The translations under genes were made by a program, and so were the position numbers. Under the pieces are notes generated by a model. It did not search any database. It saw nothing but the letters and a program-made list of their open reading frames with translations, and was not told the DNA's origin. From Sisyra terminalis (Eukaryota > Arthropoda > Insecta > Neuroptera > Sisyridae), in contig OY292277.1 of NCBI GenBank assembly GCA_958496175.1, positions 43,659,050 to 43,723,049 on the forward strand: a stretch of DNA of 64,000 bases, in the 5' to 3' direction. Shown one piece after another: positions 1 through 12,300 of the stretch (position 1 is the first letter of the stretch; each line of letters opens with the position of its first letter).

Positions 1-701
1 GAAAAAACGGTAAATTTAAAGATTTAATAAGCCAAAAAATTAATGGAAGTTAAGTTTGACTAGTTAAAAAGCCTTTACCTCATATATTGCCATTCCCTCG
101 TTTTAATTTGAAATGAGGGAATGACGAAATAAAGCATAACTTAAAAAATTTTGGTATATAACCTATTGTTATATCTAAATTTTTGTATAGGCTTATTATC
201 TTGGACAACCTACTTTACTGTGCAATTTTTTTTAAGATATAGTAAATACCTCTATTTTTATTCATTGTGAGGGAATTACGACTGAAAATGTAACTTTGAA
301 ATAATTTTCATATTCCTTTTTGAACAGATACGCAACAAGTGTAAGGTGATTTAAATATGTGAAATAATTAATAGTATTGCCAACTACCAAAATCGATAAG
401 AACATTCATGAATGATTACAGATGCGTTCAAATATCGACTGTTAGTAAAGGGGTGAGGGAATGTTTTTTTTTTATGGGACACATAAAAATATATTTGAAA
501 ACGTGTTCTTTACTTTTCATTCCAAACTGTAAAGATTTTTTAAAATTTATTATGTTTTTAATCGATTATTCAAACTTTAAACAATTTCTTTAAAAAATTG
601 TTGATTTAAAAGTTCAAAAATGTGCCAATCTTAGGTTTGGAATATAGTGATGGAATGGTTTTCCGGGTACTATTTATTTATTCTTTTAAAGAGATACTTA
701 T
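1..701. other. AT-rich sequence, nothing recognised
   Basis: No exon, repeat family or known motif was recognised here. A downstream exon of the minus-strand EF-hand-like gene (which leaves the window to the left) could lie here, but I could not identify one. Confidence 0.4.
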
Positions 702-1770
702 TAGAGTGTCCGTTATTTCCCAGATTGATTTTTTTACAGCGATCGCCCCCTGAATTTTTAGTTTAAGATATAAAAAAAATTATCCAATACAATTAAACTC
801 TTAATTTCTTGATTAAACCGTGCCGGAATCATGTTACTTTTTCCTTTTACATAACATGGGATTATTTAAATTTTTACTTTTAGTTTTTTTTCTTAGAAAC
901 AAATGGATCAAAAGATTTAAGATTAAATTATTCTGACGTAAAATTTAACACTCTACAAAAAAGGTATCTTATGAATTTTCGATTAAGTCACTCCATTAAA
1001 AGTTATTCAACATTTAACTTGTGTCTAATATGAAACTTGCAATATTTTCAACTTTTTGCTTATTTTTATTTTTTTTAACTATAAAATCATTGAAAGACAA
1101 GATTAAAATTATTATCATTAGAGCGCCAGTGATTATTTGTGTTGATTTTAAGGCTTGAATTGAAAATTAAACAAAAAAAATCATTTTTTGACAATTAAAA
1201 CCGGTGACATAAGATCCAAATTCGCTATAGTCGTGAAATTCAATTTATCCAGGATAAATTTTCGTACTTTAATCAATATTTTGTACCTACGAAGTGAATT
1301 TCATACTAATTAATGAGACTATCGACAAATTTTTACCATTTCACCTGACGCCATGAGAAAAAGAAAAAAATCTATGAGAAATTTCTTAGAACTTGTAGTC
1401 AACAAATTAATTGTTGAATAAATTATAAAAAGCAAACTAAACAAATTAAATCAAGTTAAATGTTGAATAACTTTAAATGGAGTGAATCAACCGAAAATTC
1501 ATAAGATACCTTTTTTGTAGAGCGTTAAATTTTACGTCAGAATAATTTAATCTTAAATCTTTTCATCCATTTGTTTCTGCGAAAAAAATTTAAAAGTAAA
1601 AAGTCAAATAATCCCATGTTATTTAAATGGTAAAAGTAACATGATTCCGGCACGGTTTAATCAAGAAATTAGGAGCTTAATTGTATTGGATAATTTTTTT
1701 TGTATCCTAAACTAAAAATTCAGGGGGCGATTGCTGTAAAAAATCAATTTGGGAAATAACGGACACCCTA
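702..1770. mobile_element. Non-autonomous hAT-like foldback element, copy 1
   Basis: The element starts TAGAGTGTCCG and ends CGGACACCCTA. The two arms (about 702-1021 and 1452-1770) are inverted copies of roughly 320 bp. The flanks carry an 8-bp duplication with one mismatch: ATACTTAT at 694-701 and ATACTCAT at 1771-1778. The 8-bp duplication and short T(A)GRG-type tips are typical of hAT elements. No transposase is present. A second, highly similar copy lies at 30244-31300. Confidence 0.85.
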
Positions 1771-1992
1771 ATACTCATATGGCTTAAAAATTATAACCAA
1801 CACCATTAGCCCAAGTAATGATCTTTTTAAGGAAAAAAATTACCAGCATAGATCGTTTAGATGTTTAGGGAGAAGAGACTTAAGATCTGAAGGGACTTTT
1901 TTCGATATTTCGTGAGAATTACCCATACATTATACTAAATAACGATATTATCAAAGAAGAACGTATTTAGGTAAATATTAAATGAAAATCAC

Positions 1993-4900
1993 CTTTAAAT
2001 TCTTCAACGTATGAATTTTTTCAATAGTGAGTTCAACATTATTGGTAGATTTATCGGATATTTGTACGATTAAGTCCAAAAGTTGATTCCAATTAATCGA
2101 CTTTTTGTTCTCGTTTGAGTTGATTTCGTTGAACAAACATACAGCTTGAAGCGAATATTTACCTTTGCCTTGAACAAATACAATTTATCAATGGCGATAC
2201 AGTACATTTTGTTGAAAAAATAAATATACAACAGGGTGTAGGTAAATATACCGAAAATGTTATCGATGGCGTTTATGAACGCTTCTTTTTTAATGGTTTT
2301 TTCCGGTTGGTGCGATGGTGTCGGCGGAGGAATGGCAGTCTCGAAATGCTTTTCCAGCTCCATTAGGTGTGTAATGGTCAATTGTTTGATCAAGTCTTCC
2401 CATAGCTCGTTACTATCTTCGGAAGAATCAAAACTGTACGAGTTTTGGGAGAAAAAAACCATACTTTAATGTTAGTCCATTTGATTTTCCCAAACAAAAA
2501 TTCTATATATAACTTTTCGTATTTACGTATAACCGAGGTACATATAACAAAAATCAAACACTTAATTTAATTGATAACATTACATAATTTACATAATAAT
2601 TGAGTACTTATTTATATACTCTATCAATACCAAATGTGTTATTAATTACGTTATTAACGATAATATAGACTCATATCCCTTTTAAAACCATCAAATCTGG
2701 CAATGTTGCATTTTGTTTTTTATTCTAATATTAAAAAAAATTAAAAAAAATATTCTAATATTAAAATTTTCGTTAAAATCAATTAATGTGTTGAGAAATA
2801 AAAAATAACAATTACTAAACTTTAGACTGATATCCACAGCTATGGCATTAAAATGTTTCGATATAAATTCTCGTTAAACATTGAAATTAATACGAAAAGA
2901 TTTGTTATTTTCTTAAACTTCTTCATTCATTTACTTTACAAAATTTTCCGAATGAAATTTCATTAAAAAGTTTTGGTACACAAAAAAATTCAAATCTTGA
3001 AGCTTTTCTTCATCGAAAGTATTTGAGAAGAATTGAGCTTGAAAGCTCTGGCAGACTAGCGTCGTTGTCACTGTCTTATTTCATTGTACGTCCGTAATCA
3101 TTGCGAATAAAAAACTTTCCTTCAATTGTGACCGTAAACTGATAACGCATGAAATCATCAAAAAGCATTTTGATTTCGTAATTGAGGACAAATAGTCTCT
3201 TATCTAATCAATTTAAAACCCTCCTTGCAATGATCGATTTGCCCGTTTTCCACCGACAATTGATTTACTGTGAGTTTTCCACAAGGAAAACGCATTTGAT
3301 GAGAAGTAAATGTTTTTTTTCGAGCTTTTTGAACGTTTTTCCAATAATGAATATTGTTACATTGTATGTATCTGAAATAACAATGTTTATATTTTTTTCG
3401 TCAGAAAACTTAAAAATGGAGTGCAATACGTGCGCTATTTGATAAGTACCCATGTTCAGTGGCGTGCATTACATATAGACAAAAAGACAGTGCCTACCCT
3501 ACATAATTCAGATAAATATTTATAATTTTGTTCTGATATCTAGTTTTATATTATTTACGACTACTATCAGATATCAATAAAGAAAACAATCTTAACGGAT
3601 ATCATCTATACAGTATACAGATTATGCCAGCTTATTCGTTCGTTCAATTTCAAGTAAGCGACTGGTAATATTTGCATTGCAATGCACTAGCGCTACTGAG
3701 TCCAGCAGCGGGAAAGACACAAACTATTCGTGCCTAAATATTTATATTTATGTATTAATAGCCATATGTGTGTCAGGGTGTGTGTTTTTATAAAAACAAT
3801 AATACAAATATACAATTCTACACATACGCACGCACACAACCTCATAGAAAGCCACTATCTTCTTACAACACGACAAATTACGATAATTACCGAAGTAGCA
3901 TCGTTTCTTATTCATTAACGCTGCAATTACAATTTTGAATTTTATTGATTTCAATAATCGATTTAAGGATCAGTAATCTACGTACATTGTTATTATTTAA
4001 TTCTAATAAATTTTAAGAATGTATTATCTATTATCTGTATTATTTAATCCTGACGATTATATTGTATTTCTTTAATAAAGTTAACAAAATGAGTCTATCT
4101 TTGGATATTTGTGGTTAAAAATATAAACATCATTATTTACCCTACACCGATTACCCAACAAAATTTTAAAGTGTGAATTTTCTGAAATTTTTTTTGTCCA
4201 TTGATGGGAAATCGTTCGTAGAGGTTTGTGAAAGACACCGTTTCATTTGTGACAAAATAGTTTAGCGGTAATTAAACACATAAGATAAATTAATTAAATA
4301 GTCATTGATTTAGTAAAATGTTAAATAAATAAGATTTAAAGCCACATACAATAATAAAAATGCGGAAAAATTTAGGAAACGGTTGATTAAAACTAAAACT
4401 AAAAAAAAGTCAAAGAAAAATATTTTCCGAATTTCAAAAAGCATTTAATGTTCTACTTTGTATAAATATTTCCAAAACATTTTTGTGACAAAACTTGATT
4501 TTCACAAATGATGAAAATTAATGTGTGAAAAGCCTATTCAATATTGTATAGATTTTTACTTATTTGGAAAAGTTAGCTGAACCAGAAAGCTTAGAAAATA
4601 TTTTCCGAATTTCAAAAAACACTTAATGTTCTAGTTCGCATATATATTTTTTCAAAAAATTTTTGTGTGAAAAGTTGATTTTTTTAAACGATGAAAAAAC
4701 TTTGGAGAAAAGCTTATTTAATTATTTTTCGATTTTTGTTATTTTGTAAAATTTTGGGAAAATATAATTTGAGGAAAAAAATTAATTTCTGAGTTGCCTT
4801 TTTTCCATTTCTTTTTCGAAGGGAGGAGGTTCTGTTAAGTTTTCCTTAACTTTTTTTTAGTTTTACATTTAACCAACTGTTTCCTAATTTTTCCCGCATT

Positions 4901-6032
4901 TTTGTTATTGTATTTCTTAAAATTTTACTATATCAATGACTAATTAATTAATTTTTCTTAATTAATTTATTAATGCTAAACTATTTTGTCTCAATCGAAA
5001 CGATTTCCTTCAGATACTTCTACGATCGATTTCCCATCGATTGGCAAAAAAAAATTCAGAAAATTCACACTTTAAAATTTTGTTGGCTAATCGGTATAGG
5101 GTTCATTTTTGCTCATCATAACGCAAACTAAAACCAACATGCAGCATTTTTGGTTATATTAAAATAGCTTTTAAAAATGTCTGCCTACCCTGCCTAAAAT
5201 CTCTGAGCACGCCACTGATCACGGGGTAGTATTATTATAACTTATTGGGCCAATTCAATGCTAAATTGATTCAAAAACGGCCCAATTTGGCTAGAAAAAA
5301 ATTCTTTTTTCACCATGACAATGCACTTGCCCGCAATTACCACAGCAAAAGTGGTTGAATGACGCTACGAATTACTGCCTCATCCACCCTATTCTCCAGA
5401 TTTGACTGAGGAAATGAGGAAATCATCGCTGAAAAAGAAGCTTATTTTGCGGAGTTCGACAAATCCTATTGTTTGGAAAGCTTAAAAAGTTTGAATACCG
5501 CTGGACTAAGTGTATCGAGCTAAAAGGAGACTATGTTGAAAAATAAATGCAAAAATAAAAAAAATTATTGCATTTTCTTGCCCAACACTGGTACTTATCA
5601 AACAGCTCTCATATATACCTACTACTTAAGTAGTTTCTGTTGAAAACATGTTCAAATCTTTTATATAAAACCAACTTTTCTACCTTCGAAAAAAAAACAT
5701 TACAATTATGTAAAGTGAGTTGAAAACATTAGCAGTTTTTCACGAATATTTAACAAAGCTCAATAGCAATTTAAAGCTTTTCAGGTGCAATTTCATTGGA
5801 TCAGAAATTTCTTAGCTTTTGTCTTGACTTCAATCCAATTTAATTCAAATTAAGGCGATTGTACTCGTATTTTGTCTCCACCAAAACTAATTCGAAAAGC
5901 TCATCAAGATTAAACCGATTACATCAATTTATTTATAGTATATAGTTTATTATTGTAGTAATTCAACTCGTACCTGGCTTGGAACAAATCGATGTCATTT
6001 GAATTTTCCGAACCACTTTCAAAAGCACTCAT
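1993..6032 (-). CDS. EF-hand-like protein, 5' part of a gene leaving the window
   Basis: Three exons join in phase: 5974-6032 (ATG at 6032-6030), 2252-2433 and 1993-2144, with donors at 5973, 2251 and 1992. The 130 visible codons start MSAFESGSENSND. A helical stretch (residues about 31-50) leads into a proline-rich linker. Then comes an EF-hand-like helix-loop-helix: KKEAFINAIDNIF, followed by LFNEINSNENKKSINW and QLLDLIVQ. The tryptophan and spacing resemble EF-hands of WD-repeat axonemal proteins such as WDR49 and WDY, but that is only a resemblance. No WD repeat is visible. The start codon lies 283 bp past the stop of the ion-channel gene on the same strand. The first intron (2434-5973) contains nested transposons. 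The rest of the gene is beyond position 1. Confidence 0.6.
2668..2765. mobile_element. MITE fragment (GCAAYGTTGC family)
   Basis: A half copy of the short inverted-repeat family whose fuller copies are at 14915-15141, 43539-43763 and 59296-59522. It keeps the outer GACTCATATCCCTTTTA-like end and the CTGGCAATGTTGCATTTT block, then degenerates. Confidence 0.5.
3457..5217. mobile_element. hAT-like element with CAGTGGCGTGC termini, nested in mariner
   Basis: Both tips read CAGTGGCGTGC going inwards. Subterminal GCCTACCCT motifs also match in inverted orientation. There is no exact 8-bp duplication, which fits insertion into, or deletion next to, the damaged mariner. A related 3' portion lies at 19584-19813. 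A further inverted-repeat element sits inside at 4139-5102. Confidence 0.65.
4139..5102. mobile_element. Long inverted-repeat element nested in the hAT element
   Basis: The ends read ACCCTACACCGATTA and, inverted, ACCCTATACCGATTA. They are followed by matching arms containing CCAACAAAATTTTAAAGTG, and the pairing continues inward for well over 60 bp. The related hAT fragment near 19700 lacks this block and looks like the empty site. No coding capacity was seen. Confidence 0.7.
5310..5560 (+). pseudogene. Mariner transposase C-terminal remnant
   Basis: Broken reading frames recall the mariner transposase C-terminus. The order is a HHDNAPAH-like block, an LPHPPYSPDL-like block, then NEEIIAEKEAYFAEFDKSYC, then a degraded end. 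Material between the second and third blocks is missing, and frameshifts are present, so it cannot encode an active enzyme. Confidence 0.75.
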
Positions 6033-6302
6033 TTCAACTGTTTTTCGTTTGCTAAATGAATACTTTTTAGTAGAAACCGGTAAACATGTTGATGAATTCG
6101 GTTAACTTTAAATGTTATTTTGTTAAATCGATATTCACAAATTTAGCGTTAAGGAAATTGAAGGATTAGAAAAGGGAAACAAAGGGGATAGGTATTGAAA
6201 AAGCCAGGGGCGTCGTCAAGGGGTACAGAAAGCAACTTATTTCTTATAGAAAACTTCCATCTTTACGATTTTCAACGATTAAATCATCTCAATTTTTAAC
6301 AT

Positions 6303-6308
6303 TTTATT
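6303..6308 (-). terminator. Polyadenylation signal of the FAMeT/Cys-loop gene
   Basis: AATAAA on the minus strand begins 8 bases after the TGA stop (6316-6318). It is the only close canonical signal and implies a very short 3' UTR. Confidence 0.6.
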
Positions 6309-6315
6309 TGACAAA

Positions 6316-9300
6316 TCACAACCAAAGAATAATTGGCACAACAACCAAATATCCAATAAGAATAATTCGATCAAAAATTTCGGCAAAAATGAGGCCAATT
6401 TGTTCGTTATCATTTTCCTGGCTTACGTCGCTCATGTCTCGATAATTCTAAAAAAGAAATTTTATTGTAATTAGAAGGCAATTATTTGATAAAATGGGAA
6501 TTAGTTATTGGTATTACCTCTGAATTTTTATTTGGAAGAAACAAAAAATGCCATTTCGAAATGGCCAATGCAAAAGAACGCAGCTGCATTGGTAGTGAAA
6601 GGAAATATTCGTCCATTCGAGCAAAATAAATCGAGACTATTGACAAAAATAATAAAACGGTAGATGCGATCAAAGTATGGAGAAAAATTTTAACTAAAAA
6701 ATAAAATAAAAATATTTAGAGTATAGCATAATAAAATTATCTAAATCAAGAAGGTTTATTTATATCTAGTGTCCGACCGGAACTAGTTTTTAAGGCCGAA
6801 ACCGAGTTTCGGCATCAGTCTCAGTTTCGGCCGAAATTGGCCGAAAGTAGCCAATCATAATTAGCCAATCTTTACTTTTGAATCCCACATGTATCTTCAA
6901 TGTGTTGTAGTTCCAAAGATTTGAGGATGTTTTTTAGTTTTAAATAATCAATATAATCAACACATTGTTTTTTATTTTTTGCAATATTTTGCAGTATATT
7001 AATGCTTTTTCAAGGGATTATAAATAACAGTATAAATGTATAACGATTTTTTTTTAACAGAATGTTTTTTTATCTTATGTAAATAAGATTATCCTTTAGC
7101 CTATTGGTAGCCGAGTGGTCTAGGTAGCCACTCCAAAACTAGTAGCTTGTGGGTTCTATCCTCGTATCGTGCAAATTTTCAATATTTCTCGATAACGGAT
7201 TTAATTAACCCTAGTGTCGCTAAAGGATCTTAGTAGTTAAAGCGACGGTAAACAATAATTAAAAAAAAATTATCCTTTATACATTTATACTGTTATTTAT
7301 GATCGCTTGGAAAAAGTAGTAATAAACTGCGAAACGTTGCAAAAAGTAAAAAACAATGTATAAAATATTTAAAAATTAAAATGATTTTCAAATCCTTGGA
7401 ACTACAATAAATTGAAGATAAACTATAGGATCGGAAACAATAGTAAATATCCCATAGGTATTGATAAATCATTTAATCTTTAATAATTGAGCTAATCATT
7501 AACATAACATATAACTTCTTTATTTAATTTGTGCTGAAATAAAGGGTTGAATTAAAAGAAATACATCTTAAAAACAAAATAATCTCTTCTAAAATTTGGT
7601 CAGTTTTCTCTAGAACTGGAAAAAAAATATTAAAAATAATTTGAGCTGATAATTATCAATATTCATAACAGAACAATCTAATATTATAAATGAGAAACAA
7701 TAATTTCTCAACATTTTAATCTCATGAATTCAGTTTCGGTTTCAATCGAAATTTCGGCTTGTCGACAACCAAAACCGAAACTCATTGTTTGGCCGAAACC
7801 GAAAATTCGGTCGGATTTTATTTAGATCTTAAGTTCATTGTAAATTATGCGACATTTAAACATGCACAGTTAACTCCACGACCTTAAACACTATGTAACG
7901 TTTCATCATTTATAGAAGTATCCATCGAAAGTGTTAGGTCTTTAAACTCAACCAATTATGAATGTATACTCGACAAAAAAAAGTGTCACGTGATTAACTG
8001 TCGCATGTTTAACTATCGCATGTTTAACTGCCGTATGATGTCATTCTGGATTGTTCTTTTTTTACACTAACATTCCTGGAAAATGATGCAATTTTACAGA
8101 GAAAATAGAAATCAAGACAGGGACACTTATAGAAAAAATGGGTGTCTTAATTGAAAAGATAATCACCAGGATAAAACTTGGAAAAACGCAACCTTGGCTA
8201 CTTTTGGCTTATTGTTTTCCCTGAGTCAATTTTACCTACTGTAAGCCAAAAAGCTAAATGAGTTTCCCAAGAAACTGTTGAACTATTTCAGAACAAGGAT
8301 CAAAGTTCTTTGAGTCATATTTGAGTGATATTTATAAGATCTAATAAGCAGGTATTTTCTCAAACATCCATAACCGATTAATTGATCTATTAAATTATCG
8401 GTTAGACTAGAAGATGGGGGATTTTTTAAGCGGATTTTCCAATTTTGCAATTCAAATAACGGTGTTTTACAAGTCTATGCCAATTGTACGAATAATATAA
8501 TGAAGCTATACCAGATTATTGGTTTATATTAGGGGTACCGGAAAAGAAACGGTCCACTAGCATTTTCAGATTAGTTTTGGTTCGTTTTGGTGGCAAATAA
8601 TTCAAGTTGAGTTGAAGATCCAAATCAACCCTTACAAAAGCATTTCTGTTGTGCCTTTTTAAGTACTAAAATAAGTATAACAAAATTTTATCATTACCCA
8701 AAACTGGTACTGCATTTTCGGTTGTTGGGACTTGTATAACCAAAACAATTAGTCCAATTGTCGATGCAATAATTTGAAGACAACAAAGAGCCAATCTGCT
8801 TTGATGTAATGGCGACAAAAAAGGTGTTAAAATCATCAAACCGCCAACAACTGAAACATTTTATTCAATCAAGAAAAAAAATCAATTACAAATAGTATTG
8901 GACCTTACAAATTAATAACGTTTTGAAAATCAAACTATCGATATTACGACCGATTTTTTCAATTTTGATGTTTATCGAAAATGCGGAAAGATTTTGCCCA
9001 AAGTAGTTGGAATTCGATTCTAAATAATCGATGTTTTCTTCACTGTAGCGAGATATGTTTACGAAAGCCTCATCGATTTTCCAGTGTTGAACATTTTTAG
9101 TCATTGGCTATAAATAAAGTGTGATAATTTCATGACTTGAACATTGAACGTTGAAAAACGAACAGAAAAATTAATTTGTTGTGGCACCAGTTGAATTTGC
9201 ATATTGTGGGGCGGAGTAACACCAAAGTAAACTTTGCAAATTTGCGAATCGATCGGCCAATTTTCAAAGTCGAACGAGCGGCATTGTAGTTTGAAATTGA

Positions 9301-12300
9301 CGAAGGGTAGCCAAAATACGTTACCGGTATAGTGGGCGATTAGGGGTGATGCCAATAAGGGAACGTCACAATGACCGGCAATGCTAAAAAAATGAAATTT
9401 CCTGGTGCATCTCAGCTATTTAATCACTAACTTAGTATCAAAATAAGATTTTTTCGCTGACTTTGAACAGTTATACTGTGTGTACAATATATAGAATATA
9501 TTGTAGTCCAATTTATGAAGTATATTTAATATAATAATATATAAAAATCATACCATAAACATAAATTTGAACAGAAGTTCAAACAAAAATATTTGTGACG
9601 TATTGCCCAGATACGTATTTCGATTGCCAAGCAATCCTCCTCAGTGGTCGTCACAGTGATCACGGAGTGATCCAAACTACTTGATGACCACTGAGGAAGT
9701 TTGCTTGGCAATCGAAATACGTATCTGGGCAATACGTCACAAATATTTTTGTTTGAACTTCTGTTCAAATTTATGTTTATGGTATGATTTTTATATATTA
9801 TTATATTAAATTATACTACATAAATTGGACCGCAATATATTCTATGTATTATATGCACAGACTAACTTAGTAATTTAATGCTTTGATATTTACTTGGAAA
9901 AACACATTTCCGGACGCCACAGCTCATGACCGGCGAAACTTACGCGGTCCAGATTTTCGTAGTCGACGGGATTCCATTGAATTTTCAAGTCTTCCCAATC
10001 CTAAAGTTTGCAATCAATTTTTGAAGAATTTGCTTGGTATTATGGGGAAATAATCAAATTTTATTTACAACTCTATGCTAGTTTGAAATAGGAACATTCC
10101 GATACAAATAAATACTAAAGTGGTCCAAAAAAAAAAGGTTTTTGCCTATCATCTTAAAAGTTTTTCTTCGGTATTAAAAAAATTCCCTCCATAGCGCAGG
10201 TTGATACCTTGATTCTCCACAAAGTTCAATGAATGTCTATTTTCCCATTTAAATAACACGCAAAAAAATTTTTTTTACGTTTTTCTTTGGAAAAACTACG
10301 AAAAATTTTTTTTTGAATTTTTCATCAACTGTTCTTGTAGGAAATTCAATTCTCTACAAAAAAGTATTCAGGTAGTTTTTTCGAAATTCTAACGGGTAAA
10401 AAGTTATTAAGCTTTAAATCTCGCTACCGAGCAAATTTGAAAGAAGATAGTTTCAAAGTAATTTTTTGAAGGAATAGACAATATTACAAGATAATTTAAT
10501 AAATTTTCATGGATTTGAAATAATTCTCAACTTTTTGAAAACTTTTTTGGTGATTGCATGTATTTATTTCAAAATTTATCAAACTCTAGACTATTTATAA
10601 TATAATTAACAAATGTTTTTTGGCGAAGTATGAACTGTGAATTATGAATGATTGTTTTTATTACAATTTGGATAACTTTTTCCCCATTAGAATTACGAAA
10701 AAATTACTCGAGTACTTTTTTGAAGAGAATTCAATTTCCTACAAGAGTAATTGATCCAAATTTAAAAAAAATCTTAGTTTTACCGGATAAAATTTTTTTT
10801 TACATGTTATTTAAATGGGAAAATAGAAATTTATTGAGCTTTATGAAGAATTGAGATATCAAGCTGCACTTTTGACGGTTTTTTTTATATCTAGGAGAAG
10901 CTTTTGAGACAATAGCACTTGAAAAAAAATTTTTTTTTTGGACCACTCTAGTAAATACCCATATGTACTCGATACTTCTGTTTCGATATCTGATATACTT
11001 TTAGCATCGATTACTATCGAAACGAAAGTAGTTGGTATCGAATCGAATCAAATGAATAAGTCAAACGGACCAAAATTCCTCCCTTTCGTTGTTATACTAA
11101 GATTATATTATGGTTTAGGGCACAAAAAGAAAAAGAAAACACACCAGGGTGATGAAGTTTTTCTTTATTTATCCAATCCGGTCGTATCACTCAAAAACAA
11201 CTCATTTGTGGAAAGGGATGAAATGAAATTAATATTTCCTTGCTTATATAAGTTTGGTCTACAACAGATTGTCCCTAAAATATTTGGAGCAGTTACTGTT
11301 TTTACCTCAAACCTGGAAAACCAGGAATAATCAAGAGAATTTAATTCAATCTTGAAATATAAGCGAATTTTAAGAATTTTGACCATTTCTAAATTAGTGA
11401 TACGATTTTACTAATCTTTAAATTTGTTACAGGTAATCTTTCGAAGAATAAGTGTATCTAGTTGGATCAAGATCGGTTGAGAACTATAGGAGTTATCCTG
11501 ATGATAAGACCAGTTATATTACTTGCAGCAAAAGGTTAGTGGTAACCAATGGTATTTTTTGAACCTATTCCACTAATTAATAAATTTTATGGAAAAATTA
11601 AGTCAAAATTTCATCACGAAGATAAATACAATAGTTTTAAGTCATGGAAAAATATCCTTGAAATTCTGAAACTATCAGGGAATTTTAAAATTATTTCTCT
11701 GTGAAGGATCTGGGAAGGATTTCGTCTTCGTTAGAAACCACTAATTTAATTGATTGAACTATTTAGAAAAAAAAATAATCCCATATTCACAGATATTGAA
11801 ACTTTTTTAGGTTGAAAAGATACAATATGAATTCTGACCCACTAAATGGATTATCGATTATGCCCAAAAGAAAGATTAAACAATATATTTTTCATCTTAC
11901 AAAAATATTTTTCTATTTTTATTTTAAATTTGTATTCTAATTAGTTTTTCCCCCTGCTGAAAAAGAATTGACAAAATTTCAGAACTTGTCAATAAAGTTT
12001 CTGAAAAAAAAATCGTATAGACTTAAAAGAAATTTAATGGAGCATACCAAAATCGTCTGCACTTGACAGCTAAACTGATTCGTGGCCTCATCCTACAATA
12101 ATTGAAACAAATTTAACTTTAATCCGATAAAATTGGTCTTTTTATAGACATATTACATGGTAGAGTCCAAGAAAAAGGATGTATAAAACAACAGTGAGAC
12201 GTAAATCGTTCGACGTTGGCAAAGCCAGGGGACTATACTCGTGCAATAATGAATTTCGTAGGCGTTCCGCACTCGTGTGGAAAACCGGTGTTATTGTATC

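Larger units (their letters stand above)
3429..5611 (+). mobile_element. Decayed mariner element carrying a nested hAT insertion
   Basis: The left end (CTATTTGATAAGTACC near 3435) and the right end (GGTACTTATCAAACAG near 5590) are inverted mariner-type termini. TA lies on both sides (3427-3428 and 5612-5613). Only the terminal part of the transposase survives, near 5310-5560. The interior left of 5217 is replaced by a CAGTGGCGTGC-ended hAT-like element. Confidence 0.75.

Noticed and set aside
7100..7180. Possible tRNA gene
   Set aside because: A and B boxes are present, but the cloverleaf is not convincing and the same head recurs five times with a common body and A-rich tail. It is a SINE.
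10648..11330. Open frames of 68 and 130 codons
   Set aside because: The first lies wholly inside a hAT-like foldback arm and the second starts in its terminal tip and runs into intron DNA. No protein similarity.
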